Below, piece by piece: positions 45,725-57,673 of a DNA stretch of 64,000 bases. Within the stretch, counting starts at the first letter, position 1. The number at the start of each line of letters is the position of its first letter. The notes beneath the pieces were generated by a model, which did no database searches, was not told the DNA's origin, and saw only the letters and a program-made list of their open reading frames with translations. The position numbers were made by a program, and so were the translations under genes. Source of the DNA: Dasypus novemcinctus (taxonomy: Eukaryota > Chordata > Mammalia > Cingulata > Dasypodidae); contig NC_080680.1 in NCBI RefSeq assembly GCF_030445035.2, positions 92,199,157 to 92,263,156 of the forward strand. Direction: 5' to 3'.

Positions 45725-45982
45725 TGGGTAACATTTTGATAATTGATTTTTAAAGGGGTGTATATAGTAGAATCCCCAATTTTAAAAAAATTAAGAGAAG
45801 TTGTAGGTTTACAGAAAAATCATGCAGAAAATACAGAGTTCCCATATAACTGCTATTACAAACACCTTTTATTAATGTGGTACATTTGTTACAATTAATG
45901 AAAGAATATTATAATGACTATTAACTATAGTCTGTGGTTTACATTAGGGCTCACTGTATGTTTTGTGTAGTCCTATGTTTGT

Positions 45983-46361
45983 TTGTTTTTTTTTTTTTAA
46001 AAGATTTATTTATTTATTTAATCCCCCCTCCCCCTTGGTTGTCTGTTCTTGGTGTCTGTTTGCTGCGTCTTGTTTCTTTGTCCGCTTCTGTTGTTGTCAG
46101 CGGCACGGGAAGTGTGGGCGGCGCCATTCCTGGGCAGGCTGCACTTTCTTTTCACGCTGGGCGGCTTTCCTCATGGGCACACTCCTTGCGCGTGGGGCTC
46201 TCCCACGCGGGGGACACCCTTGCGTGGCACGACACTCCTTTGCGCACATCAGCACTGTGCATGGCCAGCTCCACACGGGTCAAGGAGGCCCGGGGTTTGA
46301 ACCGCGGACCTCCCATATGGTAGACGGACGCCCTAACCACTGGGCCAAAGTCCGTTTCCCT
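45983..46361 (-). mobile_element. DAS SINE, long type, second subfamily
   Basis: Contains GCGGCACGGGAAGTGTGGGC and ends GGGCCAAAGTCCGTTTCCC, as in 17826-18220. Confidence 0.87.
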
Positions 46362-47159
46362 GTTTGGTTTTCTAATTTAAAAGATTTTCATTCTGGATAT
46401 ATACCATCTAAAATTTCACTTTTTAACCATATTCATATATAACTTTCACTTTTAAACCACATTCAGATATAGAATTCAGTGATGCTAATTACATTCACAG
46501 TGTTGGGTTACTGTCAGCATTAAACCTTAACAAATCTTTTACATCATCCCAAACAGAAACTCTTTGCCAATAAGAATTAACTCCCCATTCCCTGCCTCCC
46601 TCCCCAGTCCCTTGTAACCTGTATTCTAGTTTCTGATTCTATGAATTTGCTTATTTTAATTATTTCATATCAGTGATATCATGCAATATGTGTCCTTTTG
46701 TGTCTGGCTTATTAACTCCACATGATGTCTTAAAAGTTCATCCATGTGATCTCATGTATCAGATCCTTGTTCCTTTTCATGATAGAGTAATACTCCACTC
46801 TATGTATATAGTACATTTTGTTTATCCATTCATCTGTTGTTGGACACTTGGGTTGCTTCCATCATTTGAAAATTGCAGATAATACTGCTATAAATAATGG
46901 TGCTCAAATATCTGTTCGAGTCCCTGCTTTAAATTATTTTGGGTATATACCTAGAAGTGGGATTGTCAGGTCATATAGTAATTGTATATTTAACTTTCTG
47001 AGGAACTACTTAACTGCTTTTCCCCATGACTGCACCATTTACATCCCTGCCAACAAGAATGAGTGTTTCTATATGTCTGCATTCTTCCCAGTACTTTTTC
47101 GTGTTTTTAATAGTAGCCATTCTAGTGAGTGTGAAATGTACCTTGTAGTTTTTGTTCCC

Positions 47160-47696
47160 TTCCCCCCTTTCTCCCCCACCCTGCTGTTTTTGCTGGGTCC
47201 ATTTGCTGTGTGATCTTCTGTATCTATTTCTCTTTTTGTCATTTTCTCTAGGATTCACGGGGATTCGATTCTGGGGACCTTCAATGTGAAGAAAGGTTCC
47301 CTGTCAATGGCATCACCTCAGTTTCTGGTTTCTGCTGTTCTTCACCCTGACTCTTCCTTTTGCTCTCTTTTGTTGTGTCATCTTGCTGCATGACTTAACT
47401 TGCGCAGACACTTGTATGGACACTCAGCTCACTGTGCAGGCACTGGCTCACCGTGCAGGCACTCACGTGGGCACCTGGCTCTCTGCGTGGGCACCCACAT
47501 GGGCACTTTGTTCGCTGTGCAGCACTGGCTCACCACATGGGCACTTGGCTTACCAGGTGCGCACTGGGTCACCGTGCAGGCATGTTTTCTGTTCTTTTTG
47601 TTGTTGTTGTTCATCAGGAGGCCCCAGGAATTGAACCTGGGTTCTCCCATATGGTAGGTGAAGGCCTTATCACTTGAGCTACATATGCTTCCCTTG
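47160..47696 (-). mobile_element. DAS SINE with internal tandem block
   Basis: Same organisation as 13258-13716: repeated CACTGGCTCACCGTGCAGG-like units at about 47415-47582 between two heads. TTGTNGTTTT flanks it. Confidence 0.85.
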
Positions 47697-47820
47697 TTGT
47701 GGTTTTGATTTACATTTTCCTAATGGCTAATGATGTTGATCATCTTTTCATGTGTTTCTTGGCCATTTATATATCTTCTTTGGAGAAATGTCTGTTCAAG
47801 TCTTTAGCCCATTAAAAAAA

Positions 47821-47840
47821 ATATATATATATATATATTT
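47821..47840. repeat. (TA)n microsatellite
   Basis: A pure AT run, probably grown from the T/A-rich end of the adjoining SINE. Confidence 0.8.
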
Positions 47841-47844
47841 CTTT

Positions 47845-48262
47845 AAAGACTTATTTATTCCCCCCTTGTTGCCAGCTCGCTCTCTTCTCTTGAAGGCACC
47901 AGGATCTTAACCAGCGACCTCCCATGTGGTAGGCAGGAGCCTGATCACTTGAGCCACATCCACTTCCCTCGTCTTTTGGAGGCACTAGGAACTGAATCTG
48001 GGCCCTCTCATGTGGAAGAGAGGTACTCAATCACCTTAGCCACCTCTTGTTTCCTGCTTTGTAGTCTCTCTCATTGTGTTTCCTCTGTGTCTCTTATTGC
48101 ATCACTTTGTTGCATCAACTCACTGTGCCAGCCTGTCACTCTAGCCTGTCGTGCCAGCTTGCTATTTTGCTCGTCTTCTCCAGGAGGCACTGGGAGCTGA
48201 ACACTGGGACCTCTCATGTCATAGGCAGGAGTTAATTGCTTGACCACATTTGCTTCCCATAT
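47845..48262 (-). mobile_element. DAS SINE, three head-like segments
   Basis: Head-like ends at about 47967 (CATCCACTTCCC), 48040 (GCCACCTCTTG) and 48259 (CACATTTGCTTCCC); probably a two-headed copy next to a partial one. Confidence 0.75.
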
Positions 48263-48744
48263 ATATTTTTTATTAGATAAGTTGTGAGCTTAGAAAACAA
48301 TCATGGATAATGTGCAGAGTTCCTGTAAGTCACCCCTCCAACTATACCTTGCATTAGTGTGTAACATTTGTTACAGATTATAAAAAAAGTCAATAAACTT
48401 TTACCACTAATTATGATTTAATAGCTTATGTTTGGTATTCTTTTGCCCATTTTTAAATTGGGTTATCATTTTGTTGAGTTGGACTACTTTATATATTCTC
48501 TGTATTAAACCCTTCTCTGTTGTGTGGTTTTCAAATATTTTCTCCCTTTCTGAAGTTTGCCTTTTTATTTTCATGATAAAATCCTTTGATGCACAAAAGT
48601 TTTTGATTGTTTTGAAGTGGTCCCATTTATCTATTTTTTCTTTTGTTGCTTCGTTTCCTGTGTAAAGTCTAAGAAACCATCATTGAACACAAGGTCCCAC
48701 AAGATGGTTCCCTATTTTCTTCTAGGAGTTTTATACTGTGTTTA

Positions 48745-49155
48745 TTTTTTAAAAGTTTATTTATTTTTTATTTATTTCTCTTCCCACCCCAGTTGTCTGC
48801 TCTCTGTGTCCATTCACTGTGTGTTCTTCTGTGTTCGCTTGTATTCTTGTTAGCGGCACCCGGAATCTGTGTTGCGTTTTGTTGTGTCATCATGCTGCAT
48901 CATCTCTGTGTGTGTGGCGCCATTCCTAGGCATCCTGCACTTTTTTTCACGCTAGGCGGCTTTCCTTAAGGGGCGCACTCCTTGTGCATGGAGTTCCCCT
49001 ACATGGGGGACCCCTGCGTGGCATGGCACTGCTTGCACGCATCAGCACTGGGCGTGGGCCAGCTCATCACATGGGTCGGGAGGCCCTGGGTTTGAATCTT
49101 GGACCTCCCATGTGGTAGGCAGACACCCTATCCGCTGGACCAACTCTGCTTCCCT
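48745..49155 (-). mobile_element. DAS SINE, long type
   Basis: Inserted in L1; TACTGTGTTT occurs on both sides (about 48734 and 49157). Confidence 0.86.
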
Positions 49156-49439
49156 TTACTGTGTTTCTTATGTATAGGTCTTTAATCTTTTATGTGTTGA
49201 TTTTTGTATGTGATGTGAGGTAGGGGTTCACTTTCATTTTTTTGCATATGGATGTTCAGTTTTCCCAGGACCATTTGTTGAAGAGAACAATTGAGTGGAC
49301 TTGTCACCCTTGTTAAAAGATCAGTTGGCCATAAACATGGGGTTGGTTTCTGAATTCTCAATTCCATTCACTGGTATACTTGTTTTTTCTTCTGCCAGAA
49401 CCATGCTGTTTTGATTATTATGGCTTTGTTATAAGTTTT

Positions 49440-49886
49440 TTTCTTTTAAAGATTTGTTATTTCTCCCCCTTCCCTGTCCTGTTCTTCTATTTGCCCCTGT
49501 GTTCATTCACTGTGTGATCTTCTATATCTATTTCTTTTTATTTTCTCTTTTTTACTTTTTCTCCCCTAGGATTCACCAGGATTTGATCCTGGGGACCTCT
49601 GATGTGGAGAGAGGTTCCCTGTCAACTGTACCACCTCAGTTCCTGGTTTCTACTGTGCTTCACCTTGACTTTCCTCTTTGTGTCTCTTTTGTTGCATCAT
49701 CATCTTGACATGGGACTCACTTTTGTGGGCATTGGCTCGCCGTGTGGGCACTCAGCTTGCCATGTAGGCACTGGTTTGCCGCACAGGCACGCTTTCTCTT
49801 CTTCATCAGGAGGTCCCAGGGATCGAACTTGAGTTCTCCCATATGGCAGGCAGAAGTCCTATCACTTGACCCACATCTGCTTCCCC
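49440..49886 (-). mobile_element. DAS SINE with (shorter) internal tandem block
   Basis: Third member of the 13258/47160 type, with fewer CACTGGTTTGCCGCACAGG-like units (49720-49790). ATAAGTTTT flanks both sides. Confidence 0.85.
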
Positions 49887-50437
49887 GTAATAAGTTTTGA
49901 GATTAGGAAGTGTGAGTCTTCCACCTTCGTTATTCTTTCTCGAGGTGGCTTTGGCTGTTTGGGGCCCCTAACCTTTCCATATTAATTTAATGATTGACTT
50001 TTACATTTCTGCAAAGAAGGCTATTGGGAATTTTGACTGGGATCAAGTTGAATTTGTAAATTGCTTTGAGTTGACTTGAAATCTTGACAGTGTGTAGTCT
50101 TCCAGCCCATGAACACAGACTGTCCTTTCATTTATTTAGGTCTTCTTTAATTTCAGTTAGCAGTATTTTGTAATTTTCTGCGTACAAGTCTTTTACATCC
50201 TTACTTAGATTCATTCCTAGGTATTTGATTCTTCTAGTTATTCTTATAAATGGAATTTTTTCTTGATATTTTCTTCAGGTTGTTCATTACAAGTGTATGG
50301 AAATACTACTGATTTTTAGATGTTGATCTTGAACATGCCACTTTGCTGAATTCGTTTGTTAACTGTAATAGGTTTGTTGTGGATTTTTCAGGATTTTCTT
50401 ATATAGGATCATGTCACCTACAAATAAAGAAATAGAG

Positions 50438-50833
50438 GGAAGAGGATTTGGCCCAACGGATGGGATGTCCACCTACCACATGGGAGGTCCAAGGTTCAAA
50501 CCCAGGGCCTCCTGACCCATGTGATGGGCTGGCCCACACGCAGTGCTGATATGCGCAGGGAGTGCCATGCCATGCAGGGGTATCCCCTGCATAGGGGAGC
50601 CCCATGCGCAAGGAGTGCGCCCGTTAAGGAGAGCTGCCCAGGAATGGTGCATCACACATGGAGAACTGATGCAGCAAGATGATGCAACAAAAAGAGACAT
50701 GGGTTCCCGGTGCCGCTGACAAGAATACAGGCAGACACAAGAGAAACATGCAGCGAATGGACACAGAGAGCAGACACTGGAGTGGGGGTGGGGGCAGGGA
50801 AGGGGAGAGAAATAAAATAAATCTTTAAAAAAA
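50438..50833 (+). mobile_element. DAS SINE, long type
   Basis: Perfect 12-bp duplication AAAGAAATAGAG at 50426-50437 and 50834-50845, inside L1. Sense to PPP6C. Confidence 0.9.
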
Positions 50834-50967
50834 AAAGAAATAGAGAATTTTACGTCTTCATTTCCAAAATGGATGCATTTTCTTTCTTTCTCTTGCCTAA
50901 TTTCTCTAGCTAGAAGGTCCAGTATTGTGTTGATTAACTGGTGATGGTGGGAATCCTTTTCTTCTTC

Positions 50968-51154
50968 CTGATTTTTAACCTTTTTAGTTCCGTAGACCCA
51001 TTTGCCAGTCAGGTGAAAACCACAGACCTCTTACTAAATCCACACTATACTGTGTATTATTTAAACTATCACACCCACACCAACATGTCCCCACTAGAAT
51101 AATGTTTGTTTGAATTTCAATTCAAGCTCATGGACTCCTTGTTAAGTACCTCTG
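50968..51154. mobile_element. Short hAT-like element, copy 4, inside L1
   Basis: 187 bp, interior like copies 1 and 2 (CTAAATCCACACTATACTGT). It interrupts L1 text that resumes at CTTTAGAGGGAAAAC, so it is younger than that L1. Confidence 0.7.
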
Positions 51155-52011
51155 TCTTTAGAGGGAAAACTTTTCTTTTTTAAACCATTGATTGTGATGT
51201 TAGCAGTGGGTTTTTCAGACATGCCCTTTTATTAATTTTCTAAGTGTTTTTTTAAACAAGACACTGGATATGTCGAATGCCTTTTCTGCATCAGCATCTC
51301 ATGCTTTTTTTTACCCTTTGTTCTGTTAATGTGTGTATTACATTAATTGGCCTATTAATGTTGAACCATCCTTGTATACCTGGAATAAATAGATCTCCCT
51401 TGACCATGGTGTATAATTCTTGTAATGTACTGTTGGATTTGATTTGCAAGTTTTGTTGAGCATTTTTACATCTATTTTCCTAGGGATATTGGTCTGCAAT
51501 TTTCTTGTGGTATCTTTATTTGGCTTTGGTATGAGGGTGATGGTGGTCTCGTAGAGTCAGTTAGGGAATGTTTCCTCCTCAGTTGTTTGGAAGACTTTGA
51601 TCAGGATTGATGTTAATTCTTGGAATGTTTGGTAAATTCTCCTATGAAGCCCTCTGGTCCTGAATTTTCTTTGTTGGGTAGTTTTTGATTACTGATTCAA
51701 TCTCTTTAGGGGTTATTGGTTTGTTGAGATCTTCTTTTTCTTGGTAAATATTTGTAATTTGAGTGTTTCTAGGATTTTGTCCTTTTCATCTAGGTCATCT
51801 AATTTATTGATGTACAATTGTTCATAGTACCCTCATATAGTCCTTCTTATTTCTGTGGAGTCGGTAGTAATGTTTCTTTTTTCATTTCTGGTTTTAGTTA
51901 TTTATGTCCTTTCTCTCTCTTTTTTCTTTGTCAGTATAGTTAAAAGTTTGTCAATTTTATTGATTGTTTCAAAGAACAAACTTTTGCTTTTGTTAATTGT
52001 ATTGCCTTTTT

Positions 52012-52638
52012 AAAAATTTTTTATTTTGAGATGCTGGGCTGGGGATTGAACCCGGGACATTGTAAGTGGGAAGCTGGCACTCAACCACTCCATATCGGCT
52101 CCCAAGTTGGTTTTTATTTTATTTTTTTATTTTTTAAAAAGATTTATTTTTTAAAAATTTATTTTTCTCCCCTTCTGCCTGCCCTAGTTGCCTGCTCTCT
52201 GTGTCCATTCGCTGTGTGTTCTGTGTCCGCTTATATTCTTCTCAGTGGCACTGGGAAACCATGTCTTTTTGTTGTTCCGTCGTCTCGCTGCATCAGCTCT
52301 CTGTGTGCAGCACCATTCCTGGGCAGGCTGCACTCCTCGCGGGGTGCACTCCTTGCGCGTGGGACTCCCCTACATGGGGGACACCCTGCGTGGCACGGCA
52401 CTCCTTGCGCGCATCAGCACTGCACATGGGCCAGCTCCCCACATGGGTCAGGAAACCTGGGTTGAACCCTGGACCTCCCATGTGGTAGGCGAACGCTCTA
52501 TCAATTGAGCCAAGTCCATTTCCCTCAAGTTGGTTTGATTTGTTTGTTTGTTTTCATTTTTAGGAGGCACCGGAAACTGAACCTTGGACCTCTCATGTGG
52601 GAAGCAGGCACTCAACCGCTTGAGTCACTTCTGCTTCT
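52012..52638 (-). mobile_element. DAS SINE dimer split by another SINE
   Basis: Antisense second head 52012-52102 and first head about 52537-52638. The long SINE at 52114-52525 lies in the A-rich linker. TGTATTGCYTTTT flanks the dimer at 51998-52010 and 52639-52650. Confidence 0.83.
52114..52525 (-). mobile_element. DAS SINE, long type, nested in a dimer
   Basis: Perfect 11-bp duplication CAAGTTGGTTT at 52103-52113 and 52526-52536. Confidence 0.9.
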
Positions 52639-52650
52639 TGTATTGCTTTT

Positions 52651-53148
52651 TTTTTTTTAACCAATTTTTTTTAAAAAAGATTTATTTATTTATTGATTTA
52701 TTTCAATTTATCCTCTCTTCCCCTGGTTCTCTTGTCTGTCTGCTCATTGTTTGCTTGCTTTCTTCAGGAGGCACCGGGAAACAAACCCAGTACCTCCTGG
52801 AAAGTGAGTACCCAATGGCCTGAGCTACATCTCCTTTCCATGGGCTGCTATATCTACTCCCTGTGGGCTGTGGCATCTGCTGGCTTGTGGCATCTGCTCG
52901 TTTAGGTGTCTGTTCATTGTGGTGGGGCATGGTGTGGCGTCTAGCTCATTGCGGCAGGTATGGCGTCTAGCTGGTAGTGGCTGGTTGCTGTGGGGTGCGG
53001 CCTCTAGCTCATTGCAGTGGAGTGAGGCATCTAGCTTGTTTTGGTGGGTGCGGGCATCTGCTTATCTTCTTTTGGAGGTACCGGAACTGGAACCCTGGCC
53101 CTCCCATGTGTAGGGGGTGCCCATCTGGTTGAACCACATCCACTTCCC
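52651..53148 (-). mobile_element. DAS SINE with a distinct repetitive body
   Basis: Two heads and a body of repeated GGCGTCTAGCTCATTGCGG-like units (about 52860-53050), unlike the other types. Flanked by TGTATTGCTTTT at 52639-52650 and 53149-53160. Confidence 0.82.
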
Positions 53149-53162
53149 TGTATTGCTTTTTT

Positions 53163-53576
53163 AAAAAATTTTAATTTTTAATTTTTTTAATTTATTTCTC
53201 TCCCTTCCCCTCCCAGCCCCCCCCGCCCCGCCCCCGTTGTCTGCTTTCTGTGTCCGCTTGTACCTTGTCAGCAGCACCAGGAATCTGTCTCTTTTTGTTG
53301 CGTCATCTTGCCACGTCAGCTCTCTGTGTGTGTGGCCCCATTTCCTGGGCAGGGGGTACGTTTTTCTCATGGGGGTGGCTTTCCTTACGGGGCACACTCC
53401 TTGTGTGTTGGGCACCCCTATGTGGGGGACACCCCTGTATGGCACGACATTCCTTGCATGCATCAGCACTGTGTGTTGGCCAGCTTCACCACACAGGTCA
53501 GGAGTCCCTGGGTTTGAACCTTGGACCTCCCATGTGGTAGGCGGATGCTCTATCAATTGGGCCAAATCCGCTCCCC
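53163..53576 (-). mobile_element. DAS SINE, long type
   Basis: Flanked by TGTATTGCTTTTTT at 53149-53162 and 53577-53590, the same target again. Confidence 0.88.
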
Positions 53577-53895
53577 TGTATTGCTTTTTTATTCTCTATT
53601 TTATTATCTCCACTGTGATCTTTATTTCCTTTCTTCTGCTCACTTTAGGTTTAGTTTGCTGTTCTTTTTCTAGATCTTCTAGTTGTGAGTTTAGGTCTCT
53701 GATTTGAGATCTTTCTTTTGTAATGCAATCATTTAGAGCTATAAATTTCCTTCTCAACATTGCCTTTGATTTATTCCATAGATTTTGCTATGTTGTGTTT
53801 TCATTTTCATTCAATTCAAGGTACTTCCTTATTTCCCTTGTGATATCATCTTTTTTTTTTAAACAAATCAATTTTGATACGCACACACACGTATT

Positions 53896-53976
53896 TTTAA
53901 TGGAGGTATCAGGGAGAGAACCCCGGACCTTGTACCTGGGAAGCAGGTGCTCAACCACTGAGCTACATCTACTCCC
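53896..53976 (-). mobile_element. DAS SINE, monomer
   Basis: Antisense head ending GAGCTACATCTACTCCCC; an ACACACAC run precedes it. Confidence 0.78.
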
Positions 53977-54092
53977 CAAATTGATGCATATTAATAAAGC
54001 ATACAGTTCACCCAAAGTGTACAATCAGTGGTATTTGGTATAATCACATAGTTGTGCATTCATCACTTGAGTCATTATTTAGACCATTTTCA

Positions 54093-54272
54093 TCCTTTTT
54101 TTAAGATTTATTTTTTTATCTCCCCCCTCCCCCATTGTTTGCACCCACTGTTTTCTTTCTGTGTCCATTCATTGTGTGCTCATTTTCTTTATTTAGGAGG
54201 CAGTGGGAACTGAACCCAGGACCTCCCATGTTGGGGGGAGGCACCCAACTGCTTGAGCCACAACCACTTCCC
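54093..54272 (-). mobile_element. DAS SINE, single-headed
   Basis: T-rich end, then GAGGCAGTGGGAACTGAACC head ending GCCACAACCACTTCCC. Confidence 0.8.
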
Positions 54273-54327
54273 TTCAGTCAATTTTAGAACATTTTCATTG
54301 CTCAAAAAAGTAAAAATCACATGCCCT

Positions 54328-54910
54328 TGTATTAGTCAGCCAAAGGGGTGCTGATGCAGAATACGAGAAATTGGTTGGTTTTTATAAAGCATATTTATTT
54401 GGGTTAGGAGCTTATAGATAGATACCAGGTCATAAAGTATAAATTACTTCTCTCACCAAAGTCTATTTTCACGTGTTGGAGCAAGATGACTGCTGACCTC
54501 TGAGAATTCAGGCTTCTGGGTTCCTCTGGGCTCAGCTCCTCTATTTTCTCCACAACGTCAGCTATAGACTATGAGGCTCTCTAGGCTTTGCCTCTCTCCA
54601 CAAGATCAGCTGTAGACTATCAGGTGAATGGCTCTGTCTCTCTCCCCGTGGCTCCAGCTTAAGACCTAAGTATCAAACTCCAACATCAAAACTCCAACAT
54701 TAAAAGCCCTCCATCTCTGTCCTTTGCCATGCCTTTTATCTGTGAGTCCTCACCCTTTGGTGCTGTACTGGCACAAGAGGTTTACATAATTACTTAATCA
54801 AGTAAACCTATGAATCCGATATAATCTAGTATGCCCAGAGGAAAAGATCAGTTTACAAACATAATCCAGTATTTCTTCTTGGAATTCGTCAATAATATCA
54901 AACTGCTATA
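54328..54910 (-). mobile_element. Solo LTR, copy 2 (fossil)
   Basis: Antisense to copy 1: begins TGTATTAGTCAGCCAAAGGG and ends CAAACTGCTATA. About 580 bp, no internal region. Inserted in L1-type sequence, so younger than it. Confidence 0.65.
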
Positions 54911-54943
54911 CCCCCTTATACCCACCTGTTTTTGTCCCTTAGA

Positions 54944-55101
54944 ATTGTTTTTTTTTTTTAATATAAGGTTTATTTTCTTTATTTATCCCCTCCTCCCTCA
55001 GATGTTTTTCTTATCTGTTGCTCCAGGAGGCACCAGGAAACAAACCCAGGGCTTCCCACGTGAGAGACAAGTGCCCAATGGCTTGAGCCACATTTGCTCC
55101 C
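54944..55101 (-). mobile_element. DAS SINE, single-headed
   Basis: GAGGCACCAGGAAACAAACC head ending GAGCCACATTTGCTCCC. Confidence 0.8.
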
Positions 55102-55113
55102 TGCTTAAAAATT

Positions 55114-55518
55114 TTTTTTTTTTAATTTATTTTTTATTTCTCTCCCCTTTTCCCTCCCCCCCCCCCAGTTGTCTGCTCTCTATATCCATTCACTGTGTGT
55201 TCTTCTGTGACCGCTTCTATCCTTATCAGAGGCACCGGGAATCTGTGTTTCTTTTTTGTTGCGTCATCTTGAGTCAGCTTTCCGTGTGTGCAGTGCCATT
55301 CTTGGGCAGGCTGAATTTTCTTTTGCACTGGGTGGCTCTCCTTATGGGGCACTCTCCTTGTGCGTGGGGCTCCCCTGTGCGGGGGACACCCCTGCGTGAC
55401 ATGGCACTTCTTGCGCACATCAGCACTGTGCATGGACCAGCTCCACATGGGTCAAGGAGGCCCATGGTTTGAACCGCGGTCCTCCCATGTGGTAGGCGGG
55501 CCAAGTCCGCTTCCCCCC
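55114..55518 (-). mobile_element. DAS SINE, long type
   Basis: Ends GGGCCAAGTCCGCTTCCC; CTTAAAATT-like flanks. Directly beside the previous SINE. Confidence 0.86.
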
Positions 55519-55721
55519 CTTAAAATTGATATAATATCTTCTTTGCCATTGCTGCAAAAATATTGCAATATTACTGCAAACTATCATCCGTAAGTTACAT
55601 TATTTGCAGTTTTTCCGGTGTATCACCATATTCTTAACACTTTGTAAAAGAACATTCTTACATTTGTACTATTAACTACAGTCTTCATCTACCACCAAAA
55701 TCACTAGGTTATACTCTTTTT

Positions 55722-56083
55722 TTTAAAGATTTATTTATTTCTCTCCCCCCTGCCCCCATCACTGTGTTTATTTTCTGTGTGTTCTTCTGTGTCCGCTTGC
55801 ATTCTTGTCAGGCGGCACTGGGTATCTGTGTCTCTTTTTGTTGTGTCAGCTCTCCGTGTGTGTGGCACCAGTCCTGGGTGGGCTGTGCTTTTTTCACATG
55901 GGGTCTCCTTGTGGGGTGCAGTCCTTTGCACAGGGGCACCCCAGTGTGGCACGGTATTTCTTGTGCTTGGCAGCACTCTGCATGGGTCAGCTCACCATAC
56001 AGGCCACGAGGCCCTAGGGATTGAACCCTGGACCTCTCATATGGTATGCGGACGCTCTATCAGTTGAGCTACATCCGCTTCCC
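55722..56083 (-). mobile_element. DAS SINE, long type, shortened body
   Basis: T-rich left end, head end GAGCTACATCCGCTTCCC. Inserted in L1 3' text. Confidence 0.86.
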
Positions 56084-56521
56084 ATAGTTTACCCATTCTT
56101 AACGGAGTATTTTGAGTACCGATTCAACGTCTTTACTCGTTATAAGTCTTTTGAGGTATTCTTTTGTTTCTTGAGTCAGTTTAGGTAATTTACCTGCTGA
56201 TAGGAATTTGTCCATTTCATCACTTTTGGGCTACCTAATCTGTTGTTCACAGTATCCTATTTTAACCCTTTTTATTTCTGTAAGGTTGGTGATAATATCC
56301 CTCCTTTCATTTCTCATTTTCATTATATGTGTTGCATTAGTCAGCCCAAGGGGTGCTGATGATAAAGGGTATTTATTTGGGGTAGATGCTTACAGTCACA
56401 AGGTCCTAAAGAGTCCAACTCAGGGTTGCATAAGAGTACTTTCTCAGCCAAAGTCATTTGCCATGTGTTGATGCAAGATGGAGGGTGATGTCTGCGAGAG
56501 TTCAGCCTTCCTCCTTCCTCT

Positions 56522-56862
56522 TTTTAAAAAAAAATAATGAATTTACACCCCCATTTTTTGTGCTCGCTGTCTGCTCTCTGTGTCCATTCACTGTGTGTTC
56601 TTCTGTGTCTGCTTGTCTTCTCTTTAGGCGGCACTGGGAACCAATCCTGGAACCTTCTGGGGAGAGGTGCTCAATCTCTTTTGCTACCTCAACTCCCTGC
56701 TCTGCTGCATCTCTTACCTTCTCTCCTTTGTGTCTCTTTTTATTGTATCTTCTTGCTGTGCCAACTCTCCAAACTGGCCAGCTTGCCTTCACCAGGAGGC
56801 CCTGGAAATCAAACCCTGGACCTCCAATATTGTAGATGGGAGCCACATCCGCCTCCACTGCC
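56522..56862 (-). mobile_element. DAS SINE, two-headed long type, in an LTR
   Basis: CCTTCCTCTT occurs on both sides (about 56512 and 56869). Confidence 0.85.
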
Positions 56863-57254
56863 TTCCTCTTAAGGCTCTGTAGTCTCAGCTTTTTCCTATC
56901 TCAGCTGTAGGCTGGCATAAGACTCATCTCTTTCCTGGTTTAGCTGCTCTGTCCTCTTCACAGGGCCTGCTGGGAACTGTCAGGCAAACAGCTTGGCTCT
57001 CTCCCTGGAGCTCCAGCATCAGAAATTCAACTCTCGTGTTCTCCTTCTCTGTGTGTTGACTTCCATTCTTTGATTTAGCATCCATTTTTATAGCCCACAG
57101 CTGTAGGCAGGGACTCAAGCCAAATCACCCTAGTGAAGTGGTCAAATAAAATCCCTAATCTTGATTTAATAAAGTAAAGGTGAATCTTTCAAGTCAAATA
57201 CAATCTCTTTCACCCAGTGAAACAGACTAGTTTACAAACAACCCAATATCTATT

Positions 57255-57673
57255 GTTTTAAAAAAGATTTATTTATTTATTTATTGCTGTCCCCTCCCCC
57301 CCACCCCGGTTGTCTGTTCTCTGTGTCTATTTGCTGTGTCTTCTTTGTCCACTTCTATTGTCGTCAGCGGCACGGGAATCTGTGTTTCTTTTCGTTGCGT
57401 CATCTTGTTGTGTCAGCTCTCTGTGTATGCGTCACCATTCCTGGACAGGCTGCACTTTGTTTTGCGCTGGGCGGCTCTCCTTATGGGGCGCACTCCTTGT
57501 GCATGGGGCTCCCCTACGCGGGGGACACCCCTGCATGGCACAGCACTTCTTGTACACATCAGCACTGTGCATGGGCCAGCTCCACATGGGTCAAGGAGGC
57601 CCGGGATTTGAACAACCACGGATCTCCCATGTGGTAGACAGACGTCCTAACCACTGGGCTAAGTCCGCCGCCC
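57255..57673 (-). mobile_element. DAS SINE, long type, second subfamily, in an LTR
   Basis: GTCGTCAGCGGCACGGGAAT body; CAATATYTATT flanks at about 57244 and 57675. Confidence 0.87.

Larger units (their letters stand above)
45775..53868 (-). mobile_element. Long L1, antisense, heavily interrupted
   Basis: From 3' UTR text (45775) through antisense ORF2. Landmarks: GGTATATACCTAGAAGTGGG (46941), AATGGCTAATGATGTTGATC (47722), ACCATTTGTTGAAGAGAACA (49272), TTAATTTCAGTTAGCAGTAT (50150) and ATCTAATTTATTGATGTACA (51797). Twelve or so SINE units and one hAT element are nested in it. No intact frame is visible. Confidence 0.75.

Noticed and set aside
54831-55472. 213-residue open frame on +
   Set aside because: Crosses the end of a solo LTR and two antisense SINEs.
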